From Flavobacterium hibisci (GTDB lineage: Bacteria; Bacteroidota; Bacteroidia; Flavobacteriales; Flavobacteriaceae): a stretch of DNA of 64,000 nucleotides. Below the pieces are notes generated by a model. That model was not told the origin of the DNA and searched no databases. It saw only the letters and a program-made list of their open reading frames with translations. Of this stretch, positions 45,495 through 54,348 are shown piece by piece. The stretch spans positions 86,274 through 150,273 of the forward strand of contig NZ_JAIQDW010000012.1 in assembly GCF_020026925.1 (NCBI RefSeq), in the 5' to 3' direction. Made by a program: the position numbers and the translations under genes. Position 1 is the stretch's first letter. Each line of letters starts with the position of its first letter.

Positions 45495-46652
45495 ATGCCA
45501 TTATACCATAAACTCGGAAATTTTCCGCAAAAGCGACACACCCAGTTTGAAAAACCAAACGGAGGTTTTTATTACGAACAATTGTTTGGGACCGAAGGTT
45601 TTCACGGCCATTCATCATTGTCTTACCACATACACAGACCAACACAGATCAAAGAAATTTTAAATTCCTATTCGGTTGAGCCTAAAATTGCAATCGGAAA
45701 AAATATAAAATCATTATTATTTAAAGGTTTCGAATTAAAACCGGAGAATGATTTTCTGGACAGTCGAAAACCAATGTTGGTCAACAAAGACTGCATTATT
45801 GGTCTTGCCGCGCCAAAAGAATCACTTCGAAATTATTTCTACAAAAACGCCGATGCAGACGAAATGATTTTTATTCACAAAGGAAAAGGAAAACTTCGCA
45901 CCATGTTGGGCAATATTCCTTTCGAATATGGTGATTACTTAATTATTCCACGTGGCATCATTTATCAAATTGATTTCGAGTCAGTAGAAAACCGTTTATT
46001 TTACGTAGAATCCTATGCTCCATTTTACACCCCAAAACGTTATAAAAACCAATCCGGCCAGCATTTAGAACATTCGCCATTTTGCGAACGTGATTTTATT
46101 CTGCCAAACGAATTGGAAACACACGATCAAAAAGGTGATTTTTTAATCAAAATCAAAAAAGAAGGAATGATTCACGAAGTGGTTTATGCCACACATCCGT
46201 TTGATGTTGTTGGCTGGGACGGCTATAATTTTCCATACGGATTCTCCATTCATAATTTCGAACCTATAACGGGACGTGTGCACCAGCCGCCTCCGGTACA
46301 TCAAACTTTTGAAACAGCTGCTTTTGTAGTTTGTTCATTCTGTCCAAGACTTTACGATTATCACCCAAAAGCAATTCCGGCGCCCTACAATCACAGCAAT
46401 ATAGATTCTGATGAAGTGCTTTATTATGTTGATGGAGATTTTATGAGTCGTAATAACATCGAACAAGGTCATATCACTTTACACCCAAAAGGAATTCCAC
46501 ACGGACCCGCACCTGGAGCGATGGAAAGAAGCATTGGGCACAAAGAAACCCAGGAATTAGCTGTAATGGTGGATACTTTCCGTCCACTTATGGTTACTGA
46601 AGAAGCGATGAGATTGGATGATGGTCAGTACTACAAATCCTGGTGTGAATAA
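45495..46652 (+). CDS. hmgA: Homogentisate 1,2-dioxygenase
   Basis: A 385-residue cupin-fold dioxygenase that opens the ring of homogentisate in tyrosine catabolism. Visible: N-terminal YHKLGNFPQKRHTQFEKPNGG, the cupin core HKGKGKLRTMLGNIPFEYGDYLIIPRG, and the C-terminal iron region with GRVHQPPPVHQTFE, SDEVLYYVDGDF and LHPKGIPHGPAPG, whose histidines and glutamate bind Fe(II). It forms a pathway unit with hppD, which lies 581 bases downstream on the same strand. Confidence 0.95.
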   Translation: MPLYHKLGNFPQKRHTQFEKPNGGFYYEQLFGTEGFHGHSSLSYHIHRPTQIKEILNSYSVEPKIAIGKNIKSLLFKGFELKPENDFLDSRKPMLVNKDCIIGLAAPKESLRNYFYKNADADEMIFIHKGKGKLRTMLGNIPFEYGDYLIIPRGIIYQIDFESVENRLFYVESYAPFYTPKRYKNQSGQHLEHSPFCERDFILPNELETHDQKGDFLIKIKKEGMIHEVVYATHPFDVVGWDGYNFPYGFSIHNFEPITGRVHQPPPVHQTFETAAFVVCSFCPRLYDYHPKAIPAPYNHSNIDSDEVLYYVDGDFMSRNNIEQGHITLHPKGIPHGPAPGAMERSIGHKETQELAVMVDTFRPLMVTEEAMRLDDGQYYKSWCE

Positions 46653-47177
46653 TTAGTCAATGTGCCGATGAGATAATTAGAAAATTTTTAAATACGTCAA
46701 TTAGGAAATTCGATAATTAAATATTGTAATTTTAAACCTACAAATAAATTATCTAATTGTCACATTTTCTAATTATCAAATTAAACAATGACCTTTAACG
46801 AAAAATACAAAGACAACGCTCTTTTAATTAAAACTTTCAATTTTGCATTAAATATTATTGACTACACAGCAGAACTTCAAGAACAAAAGAAGTTTGTTAT
46901 CGCAAATCAATTATTAAAAAGCGGAACATCAATTGGAGCTAATTCAAAAGAATCACAAAATGCAGAAAGTAAAGCTGATTTCATTCATAAATTAAAAATA
47001 GCAATTAAAGAAGCAGACGAAACGGAATATTGGCTTTTTTTATGTGATGCACACAAAAGCTATCCTGACTGCAAAAATTTATTGAATGAACTCTCAGAAA
47101 TATTAAAAATTTTAAACAAAATAATAGCAACATCTAAGAGAAATTAGATAATTAGTCAATGTGTCAATTAGGAAATT
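46649..47177. repeat. Direct repeats flanking the four-helix-bundle gene
   Basis: ATAATTAGTCAATGTG occurs at 46649-46664 and 47148-47163, exactly 499 bases apart; TCAATTAGGAAATT recurs at 46697-46710 and 47164-47177. Each long copy abuts or overlaps a stop codon (of hmgA and of the bundle gene). AATTATCTAATTG also appears before hmgA (45475), before the bundle gene (46747) and before hppD (47206). Confidence 0.85.
46788..47147 (+). CDS. Four-helix-bundle protein (23S rRNA-intervening-sequence, S23 type)
   Basis: A 119-residue, all-helical protein of the S23/IVP family: LIKTFNFALNIIDYTAEL, the hallmark KKFVIANQLLKSGTSIGAN SKESQNAESKADFIHKL region, and EADETEYWLFLCDAH. Relatives are encoded within insertions in 23S rRNA genes or as stand-alone pentameric helical bundles that may bind nucleic acid. 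Here it splits the tyrosine-degradation genes hmgA and hppD and is enclosed by direct repeats, as if a cassette had been inserted or duplicated. Function unknown. Confidence 0.88.
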   Translation: MTFNEKYKDNALLIKTFNFALNIIDYTAELQEQKKFVIANQLLKSGTSIGANSKESQNAESKADFIHKLKIAIKEADETEYWLFLCDAHKSYPDCKNLLNELSEILKILNKIIATSKRN

Positions 47178-47233
47178 ATCACATTCACTCATTTCAAAAT
47201 TATCTAATTATCTAATTGACAAATTATCTCATT

Positions 47234-48391
47234 ATGAAACAAGTAAAATCAGTAGAATACGGATTAGAAAAAATATTCGAAGGTGCTCAGGACTTCCTTC
47301 CATTATTAGGGACAGATTATGTGGAATTCTATGTTGGGAACGCCAAACAATCTGCACATTATTACAAAACAGCTTTTGGTTATCAGTCACTGGCTTACGC
47401 CGGATTAGAAACGGGAGTAAAAGACAGGGCGTCTTATGTTTTGAAGCAGGGCAAAATCAGGATTGTTTTGACAACACCTCTTACCGCAGATTCTCCAATC
47501 AATGAACATTTGAAAAAACATGGCGACGGCGTAAAAGTGGCAGCACTTTGGGTTGAAGATGCTACAAAATCGTATGAAGAGACTATGAAACGAGGGGCTC
47601 GCTCTTTTATGGAACCAACGGTTGAAGAAGATGAATTTGGCCAGGTAATTCGTTCCGGAATTTATACATATGGAGAAACCGTCCACATTTTTGTAGAAAG
47701 AAAAAATTACAATGGCGTTTTCCTTCCAGGTTATAAAGAATGGAAATCAGATTATAATCCCGAACCTACCGGATTAAAATACATCGATCACATGGTTGGA
47801 AATGTGGGCTGGAACGAAATGAATATCTGGGTAAAATTCTACGAAGAGGTGATGGGATTCGTAAATTTCCTGTCTTTTGACGACAAGCAAATTACCACAG
47901 AATATTCGGCATTGATGAGCAAAGTAATGTCAAACGGAAATGGAAGGATTAAATTTCCAATCAACGAACCGGCTGAAGGAAAGAAAAAATCTCAGATCGA
48001 AGAATATTTAGATTTCTATGGCGGACCCGGAATACAGCATATTGCTATTGCAACAGATGATATTATTAAAACAGTATCACAATTAAGAGCTCGCGGTGTT
48101 GAATTTTTATCAGCTCCTCCACATACTTATTATGAGGCCATCCCAGAAAGATTGGGTGTTCACATGGATATGATGAAAGAAGATATTAATGAAATTGAAA
48201 AATTAGCTATCATGGTAGATGCTGATGAAGATGGTTATTTATTACAGATATTTACCAAGCCAGTTCAGGACAGACCAACGCTTTTTTTCGAAATAATACA
48301 AAGAATGGGGGCGAAAGGCTTTGGCGCTGGTAACTTTAAAGCCTTGTTTGAATCAATAGAAAGGGAGCAGGCGTTAAGAGGTACATTGTAA
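47234..48391 (+). CDS. 4-hydroxyphenylpyruvate dioxygenase
   Basis: A 385-residue HPPD from the ATG at 47234 (MKQVKSVEYGLEKIFEGAQD); the frame opens 18 bases earlier at a TTG. Two vicinal-oxygen-chelate halves. Iron ligands are expected in YIDHMVGNVG, PGIQHIAIATDDI and the C-terminal TLFFEIIQRMGAKGFGAGNF, the last being the HPPD signature. It makes homogentisate, the substrate of hmgA upstream. Confidence 0.96.
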   Translation: MKQVKSVEYGLEKIFEGAQDFLPLLGTDYVEFYVGNAKQSAHYYKTAFGYQSLAYAGLETGVKDRASYVLKQGKIRIVLTTPLTADSPINEHLKKHGDGVKVAALWVEDATKSYEETMKRGARSFMEPTVEEDEFGQVIRSGIYTYGETVHIFVERKNYNGVFLPGYKEWKSDYNPEPTGLKYIDHMVGNVGWNEMNIWVKFYEEVMGFVNFLSFDDKQITTEYSALMSKVMSNGNGRIKFPINEPAEGKKKSQIEEYLDFYGGPGIQHIAIATDDIIKTVSQLRARGVEFLSAPPHTYYEAIPERLGVHMDMMKEDINEIEKLAIMVDADEDGYLLQIFTKPVQDRPTLFFEIIQRMGAKGFGAGNFKALFESIEREQALRGTL

Positions 48392-48500
48392 ATTTATGTT
48401 TTTTTTACATTATGTAAAAAAATCCCCTGTAAATTGATGATTTTAATGCAAATGTTTTGTTAAACTGCCTTTTTGCTATTTATTATTTAAACTTTGTATC

Positions 48501-48630
48501 TATCTTTGCACTCGCAAATCAGGAAGGGGTGGTTTCCTTCCTAAATTGATATAAATTTTCATAATTTATAGTTTTTTGGTTAGTTAATAGCATAAAAACT
48601 CAGTCATTCTTTTGACTGAGTTTTTTTGTT
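48501..48630 (+). ncRNA. Candidate small RNA (promoter element, hairpin, terminator)
   Basis: A TATCTTTG -7 element (48501-48508) is followed, without any reading frame, by a hairpin AGGAAGGGGTGGTTTCCTTCCT (stem AGGAAG / CTTCCT, about 48531-48552), an AU-rich stretch, and a strong terminator AAAACTCAGTCA / TGACTGAGTTTT plus T tract (48594-48630). The predicted transcript begins near 48514 and is about 115 nt. A -33 TTTG is 25 bases upstream of the -7 box, slightly long. No match to a named RNA family can be claimed. Confidence 0.4.
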
Positions 48631-48687
48631 TTGGTATATTTGGAATAAAATTTGCGTTTATGGCTAGTAAACAGTAAATATCTTATT

Positions 48688-49458
48688 ATGAAAAAACTAA
48701 TTCTATTCATATTTATACTCACCACACTAAGTTTTGATACCTACAAAGAAGATGCTTTTGATGTGGGGGAATATTTTAAATTCAGGATCCACTACGGAAT
48801 TGTTAATGCAGGTTATGCTACTTTAGAAGTTAAAGAAGCTGTTGTGAACAACAAAAAAGTTTTTCACGCAGTGGGTAAAGGATACACAACCGGAATGTCA
48901 AAATTTTTTTTCAAAGTAGAAGATTTATATGAAAGCTATTTTGATAAAGAAAGCGGTGATCCATACCGATACATCCGAAAAATAAACGAAGGAGGTTACA
49001 CGAAAAATCAGGAAGGTTTTTTCATGCAGTCACAAAATCGTGTTTTGGTAAAAGATTATAAACGTAAAACCGAAAAAACGATTGTTGTTAATGATAATGT
49101 ACAGGATATAATTTCGGCTTTTTATTACCTGCGCAATCATCCTAATATCGACAAACTAAAATCGGGTGAGTCCATTACAATTGATATGTTTTTTGATGAA
49201 GAGATCACAAAATTTAAGTTAAAATATATAGGTCGTCAGGATATTACAACTAAATTTGGCACCGTTTCTACTATGGTTTTTAAACCTTTAGTACAGACAG
49301 GCCGGGTTTTCAAAGAAAAAGAAAGTGTAACGCTTTGGATAACAGACGATAATAATAAAGTTCCGGTTAGAATAAAAGCAGATTTAGCAGTTGGATCACT
49401 TAAGGCTGATATTGACGAATATAAGGGATTAAAATATCCATTTAAAGTAAAAAAATAA
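48688..49458 (+). CDS. DUF3108-family exported protein
   Basis: A 256-residue protein starting at the ATG at 48688, which gives the signal peptide MKKLILFIFILTTLSFD. The DUF3108 beta-rich pattern is visible: FKFRIHYGIVNAGYATLEV near the N-terminus, GMSKFFFKVEDLYESYFD, and SVTLWITDDNNKVPVRIKADL at the C-terminus. Periplasmic or envelope protein of unknown role. Its stop overlaps the start of the tryptophan dioxygenase gene by one base (TAATG), so they are translationally coupled. Confidence 0.82.
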   Translation: MKKLILFIFILTTLSFDTYKEDAFDVGEYFKFRIHYGIVNAGYATLEVKEAVVNNKKVFHAVGKGYTTGMSKFFFKVEDLYESYFDKESGDPYRYIRKINEGGYTKNQEGFFMQSQNRVLVKDYKRKTEKTIVVNDNVQDIISAFYYLRNHPNIDKLKSGESITIDMFFDEEITKFKLKYIGRQDITTKFGTVSTMVFKPLVQTGRVFKEKESVTLWITDDNNKVPVRIKADLAVGSLKADIDEYKGLKYPFKVKK

Positions 49459-50399
49459 TGAATACCACGGATAATTCTGAATCAATCCTAAAAGAAATTG
49501 ATCTTAAATATAAAGCCATAAATCAAAAAACAGATGTCCAGCTTGAAGGGTTGCTTTGGTCCAAACCAATCACCTATTGGGATTATATTCAGACTGATGC
49601 ACTTTTAAACCTTCAGATACAGCGTACCACACTTCCTGATGAAATGGTTTTTATTATGTATCATCAGGTAAACGAACTGATCTTTAAAATGATTCTGTGG
49701 GAAATTGACCAGATTGCCGATACAGAAAATATTCAGGTTGATTTTTTTAGCGAAAGACTTTCCAGGATTACCCGTTATTTTGATATGTTGACCAACTCTT
49801 TCAGTATTATGGAAAACGGAATGGATGTAGAGCAATACATGAAGTTCAGAAACACCCTGACTCCCGCAAGTGGTTTCCAGAGTGCCCAGTATAGAATGAT
49901 AGAATTTGCTTCGACTGATGTTATTAACTTGACAGATAGAAGATATAAAGTTAATTTTGATGAAAACACAGATTTAGAAACCTCTTTTGAACATTTATAC
50001 TGGCAGGCAGCAGGGAAAGATTATCAGACAGGCGAGAAATCATATTTGCTTCAGGAATTTGAAAAGAAATATAAAGGACAGTTTTTACGTCAGATGTCAG
50101 AGTTCAAAACGAAGAATATCTGGCAAAAATTTACCCAGTTGCCTGTCGAAGACCAGCAAAATCCCGATTTGATTCTGGCAATGCGTCATTATGATTATAC
50201 TGTTAATATTACCTGGGTAATGCAGCATTTAAATACAGCTATAAAATATATTCTGGAAAGCGGAAAAGGAAACGGAGAAGCTACAGGTGGAAGCGACTGG
50301 CAAAAATATATGCATCCAAAATACCAAAGACGCATCTTTTTTCCTAAATTGTGGACCGAAGAAGAATTGTCCAATTGGGGGAATGAGCCGACGGCTTAG
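49458..50399 (+). CDS. Tryptophan 2,3-dioxygenase
   Basis: A 313-residue heme dioxygenase that opens the indole ring of tryptophan to N-formylkynurenine. Signatures: LLWSKPITYWDYIQTDALL, MYHQVNELIFKMILWEI (distal pocket), RTLTPASGFQSAQYRMIEF in the form NTLTPASGFQSAQ, and the proximal heme histidine region ATGGSDWQKYM. The active-site threonine is in ATGGSDW. Coupled to the DUF3108 gene upstream; it lies close to the tyrosine-catabolism genes. Confidence 0.93.
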   Translation: MNTTDNSESILKEIDLKYKAINQKTDVQLEGLLWSKPITYWDYIQTDALLNLQIQRTTLPDEMVFIMYHQVNELIFKMILWEIDQIADTENIQVDFFSERLSRITRYFDMLTNSFSIMENGMDVEQYMKFRNTLTPASGFQSAQYRMIEFASTDVINLTDRRYKVNFDENTDLETSFEHLYWQAAGKDYQTGEKSYLLQEFEKKYKGQFLRQMSEFKTKNIWQKFTQLPVEDQQNPDLILAMRHYDYTVNITWVMQHLNTAIKYILESGKGNGEATGGSDWQKYMHPKYQRRIFFPKLWTEEELSNWGNEPTA

Positions 50400-51642
50400 T
50401 TTTCCAGAAAAAAATAAAAGTTTGAAAAAAGCATTCGTAATTATAATACTCTTATTTTCAATAATTTCTTGTAATAAAAAAGAAGAAAAAGTTGAAATTA
50501 AAATTACTAAACCAAAAACTAAAAAAGTAGAATTTGGATTTAATTACAATGATTTTAATGTGGTTCACGATACTGTAAAAAAGGGTGATTCTTTTGGATC
50601 CATAATTCAGCGTCAAAATATTGGCTCAAAACAGGTCTATAATATCGTTGAACAGGTGAAAGATTCTTTTAATGTAAGGTCTATTCGCTATAATAAGCCT
50701 TACACTATTCTTCGTTCAAAAAATAAAACCAATAAACTACAGTTTTTTATTTATCAGCCGGATGCCCTTACTTATTACGTTATTGATTTTAGGGATACGG
50801 TTGCAAATGCTTATAAAAAAGTAAAACCGGTTACGTTTAAACGTAAAATAATTGGCGGGGTTTTAAAAAGCTCCTTATCTGAAACTTTGGGAAATAATAG
50901 TGTAGAAGCCGCACTTGCAAACCGAATTACGAAAGTATTTTCCTGGTCAATTGATTTCTTTAAACTTAAAAAAGGGGATCGTTACGGTTTGATTTTTACA
51001 GAACGTTTCATCAATGGTAAAACTTATGATGGTGTAGAAGATCTACAAGCTGCTTTTTTTGAATACAAAGGAAAAATCGTTTATGCTTTTCCGTTTGAAA
51101 AAGACACGCTGTCCGGAAAAATTGAATATTATGATGATGAAGGAAAGACACTGAAAAACTTCTTCTTAAAAACACCAATAAAATTCAGTCGAATCACTTC
51201 CAGATTTACGATGAACAGGTTTCACCCTGTACAGCACAGATGGAAAGCCCATAAAGGAACTGACTATGCAGCTCCAAGAGGAACTCCAATTTCTACAACA
51301 GCATCAGGAGTAGTAGAGCAGACAGGCTACACCGCCGGAAACGGAAACTTTGTAAAGGTAAAACACAACGGTACTTATTCGACCCAATACTTACACATGT
51401 CTAAAATTCTGGTACGCCGCGGACAGCGTGTTACACAAGGGCAGACTATTGGTCTGGTTGGAAGTACAGGATTGGCTTCCGGTCCTCATGTTTGTTACCG
51501 TTTCTGGAAAAACGGCATTCAGGTAGATGCCCTTCGATTAAACCTTCCAACAGGAGAATCATTAACAGGAAATGATAAAACCCGTTTCTTAAAACAAATG
51601 GAACCTTTAAAGAGAGAGTTGGATAGTATTGGGAATCTTTAG
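50383..51642 (+). CDS. M23 (LytM) peptidase lipoprotein
   Basis: A 419-residue protein from the ATG at 50383, which overlaps the dioxygenase gene by 17 bases. A TTG at 50422 would give an even cleaner lipoprotein signal (KKAFVIIILLFSIISC); the choice is open. The N-terminal half has LysM/opacity-type features (HDTVKKGDSFGSIIQRQNIG). The LytM domain (about residues 285-385) shows HKGTDYAAPRGTPI, with the zinc ligands H..D, and QYLHMSKILVRRGQ with HVCYRFWKNG. It probably cleaves or regulates cleavage of peptidoglycan cross-links. Confidence 0.88.
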   Translation: MSRRLSFPEKNKSLKKAFVIIILLFSIISCNKKEEKVEIKITKPKTKKVEFGFNYNDFNVVHDTVKKGDSFGSIIQRQNIGSKQVYNIVEQVKDSFNVRSIRYNKPYTILRSKNKTNKLQFFIYQPDALTYYVIDFRDTVANAYKKVKPVTFKRKIIGGVLKSSLSETLGNNSVEAALANRITKVFSWSIDFFKLKKGDRYGLIFTERFINGKTYDGVEDLQAAFFEYKGKIVYAFPFEKDTLSGKIEYYDDEGKTLKNFFLKTPIKFSRITSRFTMNRFHPVQHRWKAHKGTDYAAPRGTPISTTASGVVEQTGYTAGNGNFVKVKHNGTYSTQYLHMSKILVRRGQRVTQGQTIGLVGSTGLASGPHVCYRFWKNGIQVDALRLNLPTGESLTGNDKTRFLKQMEPLKRELDSIGNL

Positions 51643-51651
51643 TTTTGAAAT

Positions 51652-52272
51652 ATGAAAAACAAACGCATTAAAGAAACTCTTGACGAGACTTTTTCAGATT
51701 TAAAACTATTTTACAGAGATACAAATCTTCCTGAAAACCTGATTTCAAATTATAAAATTGGGCAAATAATCAAGGAAAAAGGCTTTACCGATATGACTTC
51801 TATGGGTGGAGGACTTTCTGGAAACTTCAGATATTTAATTGCAAGTGCCAATGCAAAAGATTTATCGAAATTTAATCCTGATTCTGCGAAAATCGGGCAT
51901 TTCCTTTTGGATGAGATTACATTTTTCAAAGTTTTGGATATCCAAAAAATCGAAAATAAAACACAGGTTTTTCTGCTTCATATTCCTGATAATTCACTTT
52001 CGCTTTTTAAAAACTCAACTTCTAATATTGAAGAAGAAATAACAGAAAAAGCCAGACAAAAATTTAGCTCCAAAATCAATGCTGCCTTAATTCCTGAATT
52101 GCAGACAGAAAACTGGAAAGAAAGGACAAAATCGCCTATTGGAATGAACGATCAGGGCGAAATGTTTTTCGATGATGCAACCATAAAAACGGAAGAACCA
52201 AAAAGAATTGAGATTAATAAGGATAAAAAGATCATTGAGATCAATAAGAAGCCGTGGTGGAAGATTTGGTAA
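51652..52272 (+). CDS. Conserved hypothetical protein
   Basis: A 206-residue soluble protein, probably cytoplasmic, starting 9 bases after the M23 gene. It begins with basic KNKRIKETLDETFSDL and ends in NKKPWWKIW. The central region (TDMTSMGGGLSGNFRYLIASANAKDL) suggests an alpha/beta fold. No family recognised. Likely in the same transcript as the M23 peptidase. Confidence 0.6.
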   Translation: MKNKRIKETLDETFSDLKLFYRDTNLPENLISNYKIGQIIKEKGFTDMTSMGGGLSGNFRYLIASANAKDLSKFNPDSAKIGHFLLDEITFFKVLDIQKIENKTQVFLLHIPDNSLSLFKNSTSNIEEEITEKARQKFSSKINAALIPELQTENWKERTKSPIGMNDQGEMFFDDATIKTEEPKRIEINKDKKIIEINKKPWWKIW

Positions 52273-52393
52273 CATGAAAGCTACTGGCAATTTCTTTTAT
52301 AAATCGTTTTCGTAACTAATTGCCCTGCAAAGAAGTATTAAGAGCTAATTTCAGTATTTTTGTGTTTCTAAAAAAACTACAATCTTATTAAAA

Positions 52394-54037
52394 ATGGCTT
52401 TAAATACAACAAATCCAACAGGAACTGATGCGTGGAAAAATCTTCAAAACCACTTCAAAGCAATTCAGCAGACTACAATACAGGAATTATTTCAAAAAGA
52501 TAGTGCACGTGCAGAAAAATTCAATTTGCAATGGAATGACTTTTTAGTCGATTATTCTAAAAATAATATTAGTGAAGAAACAATTTCACTTTTGCTGGAA
52601 TTGGCAAATTCAATTGAATTAAAAAGTGCAATTGCTGATTATTTCGGAGGAGAAATTATCAATCAGACAGAAAACAGAGCGGTTTTGCATACTGCATTGC
52701 GTGCTCCTGAGTCTGCAGTTATAAAAGTGGACGGAGAAAATGTAATCCCGGAAGTTTATGAAGTAAAAAATAAAATTAAAAGCTTTACAAACGAAGTAAT
52801 TTCGGGAGAAAGAAAAGGATATACCGGAAAGATGTTTACTGATATTGTAAATATTGGTATTGGAGGTTCTGACCTTGGTCCTGCAATGGCTGTGGAAGCG
52901 TTGCAATTTTATAAAAATCACTTAAATATACATTTCGTTTCGAATGTAGATGGTGATCACGTTAATGAAGTAATCAAAAAATTAAATCCTGAAACCACAT
53001 TATTTTTAATTGTTTCTAAAACTTTCACGACTCAGGAAACATTATCGAACTCAGAAACGATAAAAGAATGGTTTTTGAAATCGGCTTCTCAGGAAGACAT
53101 TGCTAAACATTTTGTGGCAGTTTCAACCAATATTCAAAAAGTAACGGAATTCGGAATTAATCCTGATAATATTTTTCCAATGTGGGACTGGGTTGGAGGA
53201 AGATTCTCTTTATGGAGCGCTGTTGGTTTGAGTATTGCTTTAGCGATTGGATTTGATAATTATAACGAATTATTAAAGGGAGCCAATGAAATGGATGAAC
53301 ATTTCAAATCGGCAGAATTTGATCAAAACATTCCGGTAATTTTAGCTTTGTTAAGTGTTTGGTACAATAATTTTTACGGTGCCGAAAGTGAAGCTTTGAT
53401 TCCGTACACACAGTATTTACAAAAATTAGCCCCATACCTGCAGCAGGCAACCATGGAAAGCAACGGAAAAAGTGTTGGCCGTGACGGAAAACCGGTAAAC
53501 TATCAAACCGGAACAATTATCTGGGGTGAGCCTGGGACAAATTCGCAGCACGCCTTTTTTCAGTTAATCCATCAGGGAACAAAATTGATTCCAACAGATT
53601 TTATCGGATTCATAAAACCATTATACGGTAACGAAGATCATCATGATAAACTAATGTCCAACTTTTTTGCACAGACAGAAGCTTTGCTAAACGGAAAAAC
53701 AGCAGCACAGGTTCAGGCAGAATTTGACAAACAAGAGCTTCCTGCAGAAAAAGCATCTTATTTGTTGCCATTTAAAGTTTTTACAGGCAACAAACCGACC
53801 AATACAATTCTAATTGAAAAATTGACACCTAAAAGCTTAGGCTCTTTGATTGCTTTATACGAGCATAAAATTTTTGTTCAGGGAGTAATTTGGAATATCT
53901 TTAGTTTTGACCAATGGGGAGTGGAACTAGGAAAACAGCTGGCCAATTCTATTTTAGAAGAAATAAATACAAAAACGGTAAAAACGCACGATAGTTCGAC
54001 TTCATTTTTGCTTAATCATTTTTTAAACAAAAAATAA
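52394..54037 (+). CDS. pgi: Glucose-6-phosphate isomerase
   Basis: A 547-residue PGI. Signatures: [18 protein letters not shown] (about 155-172), [25 protein letters not shown], and [19 protein letters not shown] with the catalytic histidine. It interconverts glucose-6-phosphate and fructose-6-phosphate in glycolysis. Ends at a terminator at 54061-54096. Confidence 0.98.
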   Translation: MALNTTNPTGTDAWKNLQNHFKAIQQTTIQELFQKDSARAEKFNLQWNDFLVDYSKNNISEETISLLLELANSIELKSAIADYFGGEIINQTENRAVLHTALRAPESAVIKVDGENVIPEVYEVKNKIKSFTNEVISGERKGYTGKMFTDIVNIGIGGSDLGPAMAVEALQFYKNHLNIHFVSNVDGDHVNEVIKKLNPETTLFLIVSKTFTTQETLSNSETIKEWFLKSASQEDIAKHFVAVSTNIQKVTEFGINPDNIFPMWDWVGGRFSLWSAVGLSIALAIGFDNYNELLKGANEMDEHFKSAEFDQNIPVILALLSVWYNNFYGAESEALIPYTQYLQKLAPYLQQATMESNGKSVGRDGKPVNYQTGTIIWGEPGTNSQHAFFQLIHQGTKLIPTDFIGFIKPLYGNEDHHDKLMSNFFAQTEALLNGKTAAQVQAEFDKQELPAEKASYLLPFKVFTGNKPTNTILIEKLTPKSLGSLIALYEHKIFVQGVIWNIFSFDQWGVELGKQLANSILEEINTKTVKTHDSSTSFLLNHFLNKK

Positions 54038-54060
54038 TCTTATTATCAGTTTGAAAATAC

Positions 54061-54096
54061 AAACGTCTTAATTTTTTTAATTAAGGCGTTTTTTTG
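54061..54096 (+). terminator. Terminator after pgi
   Basis: AACGTCTTAA pairs with TTAAGGCGTT (one G-T pair) and is followed by seven T residues. Confidence 0.85.
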
Positions 54097-54315
54097 TTAA
54101 GTAATTTTAATAATTCTTACAAAAGATACTGGTTTTTACATGATTATATACATTCATCATGGAGTATTGTTATTCTTTTAATAAAAAAAATAAACATTAA
54201 ATGGAAATATTATATTTTATTTATCATTAAAAGATAAAATCGTTTTAATGTTCAATACAATGCATAAAACTTGTTATTCTTAACTTTTTGATAACATTAT
54301 CTGATTAATTTGTTA

Positions 54316-54323
54316 TAATTTTG
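54316..54323 (+). promoter_or_regulatory. -7 promoter element of the TonB-dependent receptor gene
   Basis: TAATTTTG matches TAnnTTTG exactly. A TTTTTTG lies 25 bases upstream as a possible -33 box. Confidence 0.5.
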
Positions 54324-54348
54324 CCAAAAACAATAAACTAAATAGCAA

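Larger units (their letters stand above)
54038..54348. other. AT-rich intergenic region: terminator, then receptor promoter
   Basis: 311 bases: the pgi terminator, about 220 bases of very AT-rich sequence with no frame, and a TAATTTTG -7 element at 54316-54323, 26 bases before the receptor ATG. No other structure was seen. Confidence 0.6.
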
